From Pseudomonadota bacterium (GTDB taxonomy: Bacteria; Pseudomonadota; Alphaproteobacteria; Rickettsiales; UBA1997): a stretch of DNA of 38,775 bases. The stretch is taken from positions 1 through 38,775 of the forward strand of contig JAGWWH010000016.1 of the NCBI GenBank assembly GCA_018970485.1, given 5' to 3'. How positions within the stretch are numbered: position 1 is the stretch's first letter; the number at the start of each line of letters is the position of its first letter. Shown here piece by piece: positions 9,333 to 17,583 of this stretch. The notes below the pieces were generated by a model. It did not search any database and was not told the origin of the DNA. It saw only the letters and a program-made list of their open reading frames with translations. The translations under genes and the position numbers were made by a program.

Positions 9333-9409
9333 TGGATCGCCACGCTACGCTCGCGATGACAAACGACTTTTCCCCGTAATTGCGAGGAGCGTAGCGACGC
9401 GGCAATCCA
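9333..9409. repeat. Dispersed palindromic repeat, GTAGCG family
   Basis: The left part (9333-9360) reads TGGATCGCCACGCTACGCTC and continues with the complement of GTCATCGC. The right part (9375-9409) carries GCGAGGAGCGTAGCGACGCG and ends in GGCAATCCA. Together they form an imperfect hairpin filling most of the dnaA-argC gap. Similar intergenic sequences recur in many proteobacterial genomes. It is higher in GC than its surroundings. Confidence 0.75.
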
Positions 9410-9424
9410 CAAATAGACAAACAA

Positions 9425-10468
9425 ATGAAAAAACTACAAATCGCAATCATCGGCGCTTCCGGCTACACTGGCGCTGAGCTTATTCGAATTTTACTCAATC
9501 ACAAAAAAGTTGAGATTGCCGCACTTGTCGCCAATTCAAACGCCGGACAAAAGATCGAACAACTTTATCCCCACCTCATTCACTACAATCTTCCCGACCT
9601 AAAAAAACTTGAAGAAATCGATTTCAGCAAAATTGATGTTGCCTTCGGATGCTTGCCCCACACGACTTCGCAAGAAACTTTCAAAAAACTTATTCCGCAA
9701 AATCCTCGCTTAAAAATTTTCGACCTTTCCGCTGATTTCAGATTGGAAGATCCCGCCAATTACCAAAAATGGTACGAGCACGAGCACATCGCCAAAGACT
9801 TACAGCCCCAAGCCGTCTACGGACTTTCCGAAATCCACAGAAACAAAATCAAAAAGGCGAGCTTGATCGCTTGTCCTGGCTGCTACCCAACTTCCGCCTT
9901 ACTCCCACTTATTCCCCTTCTCGAAAATAATTTGATCGAGAAACACGACATCATCATCGATTCCAAATCCGGCACTTCCGGCGCGGGCAGATCGGTGAAG
10001 CAAGGCAATCTTTTTTGCGAAGTTAACGAATCGGTTAAGGCCTACGGAATCGGCAAACACAGGCATATTGGCGAGATTGAACAAGAACTTAGCAAGGCCG
10101 CAAAAAATAAAGTTGAAATCGAATTCACGCCGCATCTGCTCCCAATTAATCGCGGAATTATTTCGACGATTTACGTCAAAATTAATCCAAAATTTGCTTT
10201 GGCCGACATTCAAAATTGCCTTGAAACAAAATACTCCGACGAAGCCTTCGTGCGCGTGATTAACGGCGAACCAAATATTAAAGATGTCGTTGGCACAAAT
10301 TTTTGTGTAATGACGGCGAAGCAAGGTAGAACTAGCGGCAGAGCAATTTTGGTTTCGGTAATTGACAATCTTTGCAAAGGCGCGTCGGGTCAGGCGGTGC
10401 AAAATCTAAATATTGTTTTTGGTTTTGACGAAAAAGAAGGACTCGAATTTGCACCAATTTTTCCGTAA
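9425..10468 (+). CDS. argC: N-acetyl-gamma-glutamyl-phosphate reductase
   Basis: A 347-residue ArgC, the NADPH-dependent third enzyme of arginine (ornithine) synthesis, which reduces N-acetylglutamyl phosphate to the semialdehyde. The N-terminal Rossmann motif is IIGASGYTGAELIRIL (residues ~8-23). The catalytic cysteine lies in ACPGCYPTSALLPL (Cys at about residue 153), followed by DSKSGTSGAGR. The C-terminal part has the dimer and substrate segment HLLPINRGIISTIYV. Arginine synthesis is lost in most obligate intracellular Rickettsiales, so this gene argues for a less host-dependent lifestyle or a recent ancestor with one. No other arg gene is in the window. Confidence 0.96.
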   Translation: MKKLQIAIIGASGYTGAELIRILLNHKKVEIAALVANSNAGQKIEQLYPHLIHYNLPDLKKLEEIDFSKIDVAFGCLPHTTSQETFKKLIPQNPRLKIFDLSADFRLEDPANYQKWYEHEHIAKDLQPQAVYGLSEIHRNKIKKASLIACPGCYPTSALLPLIPLLENNLIEKHDIIIDSKSGTSGAGRSVKQGNLFCEVNESVKAYGIGKHRHIGEIEQELSKAAKNKVEIEFTPHLLPINRGIISTIYVKINPKFALADIQNCLETKYSDEAFVRVINGEPNIKDVVGTNFCVMTAKQGRTSGRAILVSVIDNLCKGASGQAVQNLNIVFGFDEKEGLEFAPIFP

Positions 10469-10508
10469 GAATTTTTACTAAACCCGTGATTTTGCTGGGT
10501 AAAAGCTA

Positions 10509-10531
10509 ATTTTGAGCACGGTGCTCAAAAT
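10509..10531. repeat. 23-nt perfect palindrome downstream of argC
   Basis: The arms ATTTTGAGCAC (10509-10519) and GTGCTCAAAAT (10521-10531) are exact complements around a single base. No T-run follows, so it is either a degenerate terminator for argC, an operator, or a short repeat element. Confidence 0.6.
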
Positions 10532-10567
10532 CTAAATTTCTTAAATTTCCTTTCGAATTTTCTTTGC

Positions 10568-10654
10568 CGTCATCCCCGCGAAGGCGGGAATCCAGAATTA
10601 CAAACTTTGAGTAAATGATTAACCCTCCTGGATTCTCGCCTTCGCGGGAATGAT
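10568..10654. repeat. Dispersed palindromic repeat, CCCCGCG-GCGGG family (copy 1)
   Basis: The left arm (10568-10595) begins CGTCATCCCCGCGAAGGCGG and ends in GAATCCAG. The right arm (10628-10654) is its near-complement, beginning CTGGATTCTCGCCTTCGCGG, with about three mismatches. A 32-base AT-rich loop lies between them. It is the same family as 18877-18957. It fills the argC-mnmE gap and ends about 24 bp before the mnmE start. Confidence 0.85.
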
Positions 10655-10677
10655 ACAGAGATTTCTTAGATTAATTA

Positions 10678-11991
10678 ATGCAAACCATCTTCGCGCCAAT
10701 CACCTCGCCTTCTCGCGCTGGAATTTCAGTGATTCGTATTTCTGGAACAGAAACCAAAGAATGCCTTAAAGCCCTTGGATTCAAAGGTGCGCCGCAGCAC
10801 CAAAAAGTTTCACTTCAAAAAATTCTCGACTCAAAAACTTCACAAAAAATTGACGAAGCGCTGATTTCTTTTTTTCAGGCGCCGAAAAGTTTTACTGGTG
10901 AAGATGTCGCCGAGATCAGCATTCACGCCTCTCCCTTCATTCTAAAAAAAATTCTCGAAATTCTTTCTGGGCAAAAAAATTGTCGTCTCGCCGAAGCTGG
11001 TGAATTTTCCAAACGCGCTTTTTTGAACGGAAAGCTCGACCTCGTGCAAGCTGAAGCGATTCCCGATTTAATTGCCGCCGAAACTTCCGCACAACATCGC
11101 CAAGCCTTACTACAACTGGAGGGAGGACTTGGAGAAGTTTACCAAAATTGGCGTTTTCGTCTAATCGAAATCATTGCGCGCATTGAGGCGGCGATTGATT
11201 TTCCGGACGACGATTTACCGCAAAATATTGTCGAAGCAGTTGAGCGAGACGTAAAAAATTTAAGCGCAGAAATCGCCCAACATTTAGACGACAAAAAAAT
11301 CGGTCAAAAAATTAAAGATGGCTTAAACCTTGCCATTATTGGCGCGCCGAATGTTGGGAAATCGAGTTTGATTAATTTTTTAGCGCAAAGCGAAGTGGCA
11401 ATCGTCTCAGAATTTGCCGGCACCACTCGCGACATTGTTGAAGCTCATTTGTCGATTGCTGGCGTTTGGTTAAGAATTTCTGACACTGCTGGAATTCGCG
11501 AAACTAACGATCCAATCGAAAAGGAAGGAATCCGTCGCGCCTTGCAAAAAGCAGCTTTGGCTGACATTAAAATTTTTCTTGTCGACGCCACCAATCCAAT
11601 TTTGCGCGAGGATTTAATCGACGAAAATACGATTGTAGTGGTTAATAAAATCGACCTCGTTGGGGCCACCCTTCAACAAGCTCAGGGTGACAAATCCGTC
11701 ATGCTGAGCTTGTTGAAGCATGCCAACACATCTGAACTTCTTTCTAAGCTCGAAGAAAAAATCCTCGCTCTCGTTCCAAATCAATCCTCTCCGCTAATCA
11801 CGCAAGAGCGCTACCGCGTTGCGCTGCAAGAATGTGTCAAAAATTTAGAAGATTTTTCCTTACAAAAAAATATCGAACTAGCCGCCGAAGATTTGCGTTT
11901 AGCAGCGCGTGAAATTGGAAAAATAATTGGAGAAGTCGGAATCGAAAACATTCTCGACGTAATTTTTTCACGTTTTTGTATTGGAAAATAG
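10678..11991 (+). CDS. mnmE: tRNA modification GTPase MnmE, with in-frame palindromic insert
   Basis: A 437-residue MnmE (TrmE), which with MnmG adds the carboxymethylaminomethyl group to wobble uridine 34 of certain tRNAs. The N-terminal tetrahydrofolate-binding domain (residues 1-~118) opens with IFAPITSPSRAGISVIRISG. The G domain has G1 GAPNVGKSSLINFL (about residue 222), G2/G3 around GTTRDIVE and DTAGIRE, and G4 NKIDL (about residue 323). The C-terminus is the invariant CIGK that positions the methylene donor. Just after NKIDL, residues ~331-350 (ATLQQAQGDKSVMLSLLKHA) come from a palindromic repeat (11665-11722) that stays in frame and adds a predicted helical loop. The key GTPase motifs are intact, so the protein is probably functional. 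Confidence 0.95.
   Translation: MQTIFAPITSPSRAGISVIRISGTETKECLKALGFKGAPQHQKVSLQKILDSKTSQKIDEALISFFQAPKSFTGEDVAEISIHASPFILKKILEILSGQKNCRLAEAGEFSKRAFLNGKLDLVQAEAIPDLIAAETSAQHRQALLQLEGGLGEVYQNWRFRLIEIIARIEAAIDFPDDDLPQNIVEAVERDVKNLSAEIAQHLDDKKIGQKIKDGLNLAIIGAPNVGKSSLINFLAQSEVAIVSEFAGTTRDIVEAHLSIAGVWLRISDTAGIRETNDPIEKEGIRRALQKAALADIKIFLVDATNPILREDLIDENTIVVVNKIDLVGATLQQAQGDKSVMLSLLKHANTSELLSKLEEKILALVPNQSSPLITQERYRVALQECVKNLEDFSLQKNIELAAEDLRLAAREIGKIIGEVGIENILDVIFSRFCIGK
11665..11722. mobile_element. Palindromic repeat (CTTCRACAAGCTCAG family) embedded in the mnmE reading frame
   Basis: The arms CTTCAACAAGCTCAG (11671-11685) and CTGAGCTTGTTGAAG (11704-11718) are exact 15-bp complements, flanked by ACCC/GGGT-type and CATG ends. 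The same element is intergenic at 21873-21922. In mnmE it contributes about 20 codons with no stop or frameshift. This resembles Rickettsia palindromic elements, which also insert in frame into genes. Confidence 0.85.
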
Positions 11992-12045
11992 AGACCGACC
12001 AATGAATCTCTTTTTCACATTTCTTAACTACAAAACACAAAGAAC

Positions 12046-12525
12046 GTGACATTTGTTAGCATGCCGTCTGTCGGTACAATGACACTTGATGCTACTAGCC
12101 TACTCCAAGCTCATCCGGCTTTGGTGCAGGAAATTGCTGGCCACGCTTTGGGTCACGTTTTGTACGGCCATGTCCGCCGCATCGTTCGCAGAAAAGGTTT
12201 AAGCCGCAGAGGAATGCGCAAATTAGCGAACAGAAAACGTCGCAGGTTCGTCGATAACATCATCATGCACCACAAACGCCTGCACGACAAAAACCGTCAG
12301 TCGATCATTAGCAACGCCAGAACCAGAGCCTTAGCGAGACGCAATCAAAATAAAAAAGACGAACCTTCTCTTGCCAAAAGTAGTGAGAGCGGGCGTGAAG
12401 ATTTAAAAGCGAAATACTCAACCAGCAGCTTGAAAGAAAGAGGGGCGAAATTGCGCGGTCACGTTGACGCAAGAAGAATTCGCGCGCGAAGCAGATGGCT
12501 CACCGTAATGCAGGCCAATGGCTAG
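12046..12525 (+). CDS. Hypothetical small basic protein
   Basis: I do not recognise this 159-residue protein. The first 45 residues are mildly hydrophobic (LDATSLLQAHPALVQEIAGH) and the rest is extremely basic, rich in Arg, Lys and His, including VRRIVRRKGLSRRGMRKLAN and RKRRRFVDN. It has no signal peptide, membrane helix or cysteine pattern. Such composition suggests RNA or DNA binding, which is inference only. The start is GTG at 12046; ATG at 12061 is an alternative. Its TAG stop overlaps the yraN start (ATGGCTAG at 12518-12525), so it is translationally coupled to yraN, which supports it being a real gene. Confidence 0.6.
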   Translation: MTFVSMPSVGTMTLDATSLLQAHPALVQEIAGHALGHVLYGHVRRIVRRKGLSRRGMRKLANRKRRRFVDNIIMHHKRLHDKNRQSIISNARTRALARRNQNKKDEPSLAKSSESGREDLKAKYSTSSLKERGAKLRGHVDARRIRARSRWLTVMQANG

Positions 12526-12865
12526 AAACAGTTACCAATTCGGCCTCTTAGCAGAAAAAATCGCGATGATTTTTTTACGACTTAAAGGCTACAGAATCCT
12601 AGCTTGGCGTTACAAAAATCATTTTGGAGAAATTGATATTATTGCCAAAAAGTCGCGGTTAATTGTTTTTGTGGAAGTAAAAGCTCGCAACTCACGAATT
12701 GTGGTTGAAGAAGTTTTAAGGCCGCGACAACTCAATCGCATCACGCGCTCAGCAGAATTATTCATTGCCGAGAATCTACAATTTCAGGATCACGATCTAC
12801 GCTTCGATTTTATTGAAGTTGGAAAAAATCTGTGGCCGAAACATCAAAAAAATTTCTGGGAATGA
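12518..12865 (+). CDS. yraN: YraN (UPF0102) family, predicted endonuclease-like protein
   Basis: A 115-residue protein of the UPF0102/YraN family, whose fold resembles restriction-endonuclease-like Holliday junction resolvases. The defining motif is present: FGEIDIIAKKSRLIVFVEVKAR (catalytic-type E/D plus E-V-K), preceded by GLLAEKIAMIFLRLKGYRIL. The biochemical role of the family is not established. An AGG a few bases before the ATG gives one of the few visible Shine-Dalgarno-like sites here. It overlaps both neighbours: the basic protein upstream (8 bp) and a 40-codon ORF downstream (ATGA at 12862-12865). Confidence 0.9.
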   Translation: MARNSYQFGLLAEKIAMIFLRLKGYRILAWRYKNHFGEIDIIAKKSRLIVFVEVKARNSRIVVEEVLRPRQLNRITRSAELFIAENLQFQDHDLRFDFIEVGKNLWPKHQKNFWE

Positions 12866-12984
12866 GCTCTACAAAAACAATCAACAAGACCGTCGAAAAT
12901 AAAAAAAAGCAGGAAGAAAAAGTCGGTAAAAAGAAAAAACTTTCTTCGGCCTTAAGGGCGAATTTGCTACGCAGGAAGAAATAA
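12862..12984 (+). CDS. Small basic ORF (40 aa) coupled to yraN
   Basis: The ATG at 12862 overlaps the yraN TGA as ATGA and the ORF runs 40 codons to TAA at 12982. The product is lysine-rich and ends KKKLSSALRANLLRRKK. Another frame beyond the stop (to TAA at 13080) encodes a similar basic ending, KKPRRNLLRLRAQLK, but has no start codon. Either this is one very small gene or a longer one split by a frameshift. It is too short for a family call; the coupling is the main support. The rest of the gap to 13134 holds nothing else convincing. Confidence 0.4.
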   Translation: MSSTKTINKTVENKKKQEEKVGKKKKLSSALRANLLRRKK

Positions 12985-13134
12985 AATTAACGTCGTCGGC
13001 TCTACCAATATTTGAAGGAAGAGCTCGCAGCATCAAAAAGCCAAGGAGAAATTTGTTGCGATTAAGAGCGCAATTAAAGTAAAAGTATCGCCTCTTAGTT
13101 ATCTAAAATAGGGCCTCAAAGCACAATCCAACCA

Positions 13135-14325
13135 ATGAAAAAAACCTTCTTATTTCTTCTTCTTTTTTCCAAAGAAGTTTGGGCTTTGGACTACAGCAAT
13201 CAGGGAATTTTAAACGATGTCATTGGCTCGGATTCAAAATTTTTTCTAAATTTAGAACCAAAACTTACTCACAGATTAATCGCCGAATCGCAGCTCGAAG
13301 ATAATTACAAAACCACAAGCAAGAGAGACGAATACGAATACAAAGAAATCACCGGCAAAATCCGCTTTTACAGCAACCTTCAACTCAACAAAAATCTTTC
13401 GATTAACAGCTATGTCTTGGCGACAAGATTGGATAATGCGAATGATGTTCCAACTGGCAAAAATCGTTATTTCGAAAATTTTGGCGCTTATTTTCAAGAA
13501 CTCACTCTCAACTCAAATCACGAAAATTATTCCTTAGTTGCTGGTAAGTTTAATCTCGGTTTTGGTAGCGCTTGGCGCTTTGATCGCGGGCTGTGGAGCT
13601 ACAACATCGCTAGTAATTATCGTCAAACTGAAAAACTCGGCTTTTCCGGCGTTTATCGCTTGGGCGACAGCAAGAAAACTGGTCAATATAATTTTAGTTT
13701 TAGCACTTTTACCAACGATCGTAAAAACCTCGATAATTCGGTTTTCGTTAACAGAGAATCTGATCAAAAATCAAACGGCAGACCAGGAGATACAAGGTCT
13801 CTCTCCTCATATAATTTAGGACTTAACGTTAATTTTGATTTCGGCAAACAAGAGAAATTATCCTACAATTTTTCTTACTTAAATTTGGCGGTGAACAAAA
13901 GAGCGAGCCCCGTCGAAACCTCAAAAATTGAAGATCAAAAAGGATTCGCTGCTGGAATGAATTACAAATATCCTTGGAAAGAAAATATAGCTTTCGACCT
14001 GCTCCTTGAATATGTGGAGATGAAAAATATCGACGGAAATTCTGATTTGAGTGAAAAATATCTAACCGGAAATTTGATCACTCGTTTTTATAAAAATTGG
14101 AATGTTTTGATTGGTAGTTCCAAGCGCAAACAAATTGCTCTCAACAGCAATGGCACCACTCAAAATATCACTGAAATTTCTTTTGGTTATGATTTCGACA
14201 AAACAAATTTCTTTGATCGCCTTACTTTACAAGCTGGCTTAAAACTTGGTTACAACAATAACGAAATCATTCCTCAGACTCAAAATTCCTTGGGAGCTTT
14301 GCTTAGATATTACAAATATTTTTAA
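13135..14325 (+). CDS. Outer-membrane beta-barrel (porin-like) protein
   Basis: A 396-residue protein with a Sec signal peptide (MKKTFLFLLLFSKEVWA, cleavage probably after ALA-like WA-L around residue 17-18). The rest alternates polar and aromatic/hydrophobic residues in short strands broken by Asn/Asp/Gly-rich turns, e.g. NYSLVAGKFNLGFGSAWRF and KLSYNFSYLNLAVN. It ends in an aromatic residue (LLRYYKYF), the usual beta-signal for BAM-dependent insertion. This supports an outer-membrane barrel of about 14-18 strands; the transported substrate is unknown. It is 43 bp upstream of the VirB6-like gene on the same strand, so they may be co-transcribed. Confidence 0.75.
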   Translation: MKKTFLFLLLFSKEVWALDYSNQGILNDVIGSDSKFFLNLEPKLTHRLIAESQLEDNYKTTSKRDEYEYKEITGKIRFYSNLQLNKNLSINSYVLATRLDNANDVPTGKNRYFENFGAYFQELTLNSNHENYSLVAGKFNLGFGSAWRFDRGLWSYNIASNYRQTEKLGFSGVYRLGDSKKTGQYNFSFSTFTNDRKNLDNSVFVNRESDQKSNGRPGDTRSLSSYNLGLNVNFDFGKQEKLSYNFSYLNLAVNKRASPVETSKIEDQKGFAAGMNYKYPWKENIAFDLLLEYVEMKNIDGNSDLSEKYLTGNLITRFYKNWNVLIGSSKRKQIALNSNGTTQNITEISFGYDFDKTNFFDRLTLQAGLKLGYNNNEIIPQTQNSLGALLRYYKYF

Positions 14326-14368
14326 TGAAAAAACTCCTCCTTATCACTCGAACTAATCACAAATTTTG

Positions 14369-17300
14369 ATGCGAGCAAATAGCTTAGGCTCCAAATTATT
14401 ACGCCTGTTGATTTGCCACGTCTTTGCTGTTTCTGCTATTATCGCTCCCTACGAAGCCCACGCAATTTACGACAATGCCAGAAAAAACTCCTTCAACAGC
14501 GATACTAGTAGCAGCATGTGCAACACTAGTGACGGCGGTAAATACCTCGCCTTTGACCCTTACGGAGGCAATGTTGATTACGAATTCGACCTTTTGGGAA
14601 ACAAAGTTTGCGCTGCAATTTCTACCTCAGTTGGAGCAGCAACGGTAGCGACTTGGGGAGTTGTAAAAGGCCTCTGTGCTTCGGCCACATGCCCCAACAA
14701 TCTTGCAGCGGCATTAAGAGAAAGAGCGCAAGATGATGCAACCGGACCTCTCTTTCCTTTTCCCTCCCCATCTTGGCCTGCTAAATTGTTGATTTGGAGT
14801 GGCGCTTGCGCTGCTAGATCGGCGACTACCGCGGCTTGCTGCGCAAATCCAGGAACTTGTAGCCTTGGAGCTGGAGACGCGACTTTATGCTGCGCGGGAG
14901 CAATTGCTTTTGGCTCAGCAGTTGCTTCAACCATGATTGCTCTAGGAGCGGTTTATGGCAAAGGACATCAAGCCTACGATAATGCTAGAATATGCGGGGT
15001 TCAATGGAACGCTTGGAAGCAGCTCGATAGCGAAGGAAATGAAAGTGAAAATGGAATCTGGACTAAGGTAAAAGGACCCTACCAACTATGTTTGAGGAGA
15101 CTTTTCCTTAATGAAGAAAACCAAGGAAACGACAATTCTTGCGGCTCAGATGCAAGTCCCCAAATCACCAACAAAGCTTATCGAGAGTTTATTTATGGTG
15201 GTATGGAGTTTGAGGATAATGACAGTGGATCTTGTGAAAATCCTACCACTTGGAGCGATGATCGTAAGAATAAAATTCTAGGCTACACAGAAAAAAAACA
15301 GCGCTACTACATGACCGGACCAAACAGCGCTCCGATTTATGCCTGTCATCGCTTTTTAGCCAAAGCCAAAAGTGAAGGTGAAAACGATGCAACTGCAGAT
15401 CAGATGGCTATGCAAGAAGCCTATTCTTGCTGTAAAAAACGCAGTCAAAATGCAATTTGCATTGAAAATAGAGGTGGCTCTAAAGACGTAAATAACGTGG
15501 TCACCTTATCAACTCCCTACTCACCAAAATTCTGCGAAATAGGAACGAAAAATTGCCACGTTGGTGATGTTGATTTTGAGGTCTACGCCAGCACCAGAAC
15601 TCCTAATTATATTTGTGCCAAAACTTACTCCGCTTGTCCTTATAATCACCTACTGGGAGGTGGAACAGAAACAAAAGATGAAGACGAAAAAGGCAATCTA
15701 AATAACTACTGCCAATATCTAAAACATTGCTCAAAAATCCCTCTCCTACCTCACGTAAGAACATCAAGCCTTACTAACGCCTACATCGATTCTTCTTGTC
15801 AAGATTTGAGGGGAGATACCCAAAACGTCTATAGTTATACTGCAGAACTTCTTCCTATTCAAACTCGCGGCTTCACAGCGCCAATGGCTCAATGCATCAA
15901 AGAAACGATGCAAAATATTTTTCTCAACAAAGCTGGATACACCAAATGTACAAATCCAGATGAAGCTGTAGATCAAGATGGCAACTGCCGTAGCGGCGCA
16001 GAATTTAAAAAAGGTCAGGATATTGAGGGGAGATCTTTCTTCGTCAAATTACAGAAAAATTTTCAGACTTTACTAAAGCTGGTACTCACTCTTTCTATCA
16101 TACTTTATGGGGCGATGATCTTATTTGCGGTGCCCAAAGCAGCTGTCGAGCGCAAATCAATATTTCCTCAAATACTTAAAATAGCTCTGATCGCCTACTT
16201 CACACTTGGCACAGCTTGGCAGGATGTTTTCGTAAAAGATCTTTTGGGAGCTTCCTCTTATTTAGCCTCGATCACTTTTCGACCAAACGATACAGCCGGC
16301 TCTATTAACAAACAGGACGGCTGCCAATTTCCGCGCTACAATTACGCCGATGATAACGAAACAACAAAATATGAAAATCCAGCCTACCCGCCCGGTAAAG
16401 AATATTTGGAAGTTTGGGATATGCTCGATTGTAAAATTGCTATCGCTTTGGGCTTTGGTCCAGAAGTCTCGGTGCCGAATCTAGTTTTCATGATTCTTGG
16501 CGGATTCATCACTGCGAGTTATGGCTTAATATTCGTAATCGCTGCCTTCTCCTTCGCATTTTTCATTATTTTTGTAGCTCTTCGCGCCCTACAATTTTTC
16601 TTAGTGGCGATGATTGCGGTGGTGATATTGCTTTATGCTTCAATTTTTATCATTCCCTTGTGCTTGTTTAAGAGAACTAAGGGAATTTTTGATTCATGGT
16701 GGAAGCAGATCCTCACCTTCACTCTACAGCCGATGATTCTCATGGCTTATCTTGGCGTATTGATCGCCATCTTTGACAATATTGTGATCGGCAGCGCTAC
16801 TTTCGAGCCAGTAGTAGTAGAAATTAATGGAGTTAATGTTGTCGACACCTACGGCCGCATCGCTCCAAAAAAAATAAACTGCAACAATGTCGCAAAGAAC
16901 GACAGCATCTACTGCATCTTCAGAATCGCTGATATCAAAAATTATAATGGCCTAGAAGCCTTGGGAATCGGGCTTCCGATGCTCTTCTCCGTAAATACAA
17001 CAAAACTAACCACCTTAATTAAAGGCGCCCTTTTGATGTTCATCTTTTCTAAATTTATGGATATGATTAGTGAAATCGCTGCCACCTTGACTGGTGGCTC
17101 ATCAATTGGTACTGGCTGGTCAGGCCAGAACTCACCTTATAACCTTGCCGCAAAAACACTGGGAACCCTTCAAGGAGTGCAAAGTCGCGGCGTAAACTCA
17201 GCAAAAAAATATGGAGGAAAGGCAGCACGATTTGGCCAGGGATTCCTCGATGCACTTAGCAATAAAGGTAAAAAAGCAGATCCTGTTAATAGGAATGAAA

Positions 17301-17452
17301 AATTGGGAGATCACACCAGCAATAGCGATAGTGGCAAAATAGGTGAAAAATTAGGAGATCACACCAGCAACGGCGATAATGGCAAAAGAAGTGATTTAAC
17401 CCTAGATCACGTCAGCAAAGGAAAATCACCTGCAGATCAAGTTGGTAAATAA
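14369..17452 (+). CDS. virB6: VirB6/TrbL-family type IV secretion protein, long form
   Basis: About 1027 residues from ATG 14369 (a TTG lies one codon upstream). An N-terminal signal peptide (residues 1-~35) is followed by a large Cys-rich, probably periplasmic region (to ~residue 560). The TrbL/VirB6 membrane core follows, with helices such as LLKLVLTLSIILYGAMILFA and AFFIIFVALRALQFFLVAMI, through LTTLIKGALLMFIFSKFMDM at about residue 885. The core ends in a Gly/Ser segment and a hydrophilic tail with two 16-residue repeats (EKLGDHTSN...). VirB6 forms the inner-membrane part of the T4SS channel. Extended VirB6 paralogues with big soluble domains are characteristic of Rickettsiales. No other vir gene is in the window, which fits the scattered rickettsial vir loci. 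Confidence 0.82.
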   Translation: MRANSLGSKLLRLLICHVFAVSAIIAPYEAHAIYDNARKNSFNSDTSSSMCNTSDGGKYLAFDPYGGNVDYEFDLLGNKVCAAISTSVGAATVATWGVVKGLCASATCPNNLAAALRERAQDDATGPLFPFPSPSWPAKLLIWSGACAARSATTAACCANPGTCSLGAGDATLCCAGAIAFGSAVASTMIALGAVYGKGHQAYDNARICGVQWNAWKQLDSEGNESENGIWTKVKGPYQLCLRRLFLNEENQGNDNSCGSDASPQITNKAYREFIYGGMEFEDNDSGSCENPTTWSDDRKNKILGYTEKKQRYYMTGPNSAPIYACHRFLAKAKSEGENDATADQMAMQEAYSCCKKRSQNAICIENRGGSKDVNNVVTLSTPYSPKFCEIGTKNCHVGDVDFEVYASTRTPNYICAKTYSACPYNHLLGGGTETKDEDEKGNLNNYCQYLKHCSKIPLLPHVRTSSLTNAYIDSSCQDLRGDTQNVYSYTAELLPIQTRGFTAPMAQCIKETMQNIFLNKAGYTKCTNPDEAVDQDGNCRSGAEFKKGQDIEGRSFFVKLQKNFQTLLKLVLTLSIILYGAMILFAVPKAAVERKSIFPQILKIALIAYFTLGTAWQDVFVKDLLGASSYLASITFRPNDTAGSINKQDGCQFPRYNYADDNETTKYENPAYPPGKEYLEVWDMLDCKIAIALGFGPEVSVPNLVFMILGGFITASYGLIFVIAAFSFAFFIIFVALRALQFFLVAMIAVVILLYASIFIIPLCLFKRTKGIFDSWWKQILTFTLQPMILMAYLGVLIAIFDNIVIGSATFEPVVVEINGVNVVDTYGRIAPKKINCNNVAKNDSIYCIFRIADIKNYNGLEALGIGLPMLFSVNTTKLTTLIKGALLMFIFSKFMDMISEIAATLTGGSSIGTGWSGQNSPYNLAAKTLGTLQGVQSRGVNSAKKYGGKAARFGQGFLDALSNKGKKADPVNRNEKLGDHTSNSDSGKIGEKLGDHTSNGDNGKRSDLTLDHVSKGKSPADQVGK
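17297..17392 (+). repeat. 48-bp tandem repeat in the VirB6 tail
   Basis: Two 48-bp units (17297-17344 and 17345-17392) encode EKLGDHTSN followed by a Ser/Asp/Gly/Lys segment. A third, degenerate unit (DLTLDHVSKGK) follows. The repeat lies in the hydrophilic C-terminal tail. Confidence 0.8.
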
Positions 17453-17501
17453 GTATTAGCGCGACTGCTACATAATTTCGGATCTACTCCCCGTAGCGAC
17501 A

Positions 17502-17538
17502 AAACCCGTTCTTAAAAAATAAAATTAAGAGCGGGTTT
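17502..17538. terminator. Bidirectional hairpin terminator between virB6 and serS
   Basis: The arms AAACCCGTTCTTAA (17502-17515) and TTAAGAGCGGGTTT (17525-17538) pair with one G-T position around a 9-base A-rich loop. It lies between two convergent genes. The T-run is short on both strands (three on plus, four on minus), so it is a moderate terminator. Confidence 0.6.
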
Positions 17539-17583
17539 CCAAATTAAAATTTCTCCCAAAATTTTGATTCGGAACGATCGGCT

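Noticed and set aside
9899-10402. Minus-strand open frame of 167 codons
   Set aside because: Shadow of argC in the opposite strand; argC motifs and length are fully normal.
14578-14934. Minus-strand Ala-rich open frame of 118 codons
   Set aside because: Antisense to the virB6-like gene; its alanine-rich make-up reflects the complementary codons of that gene.
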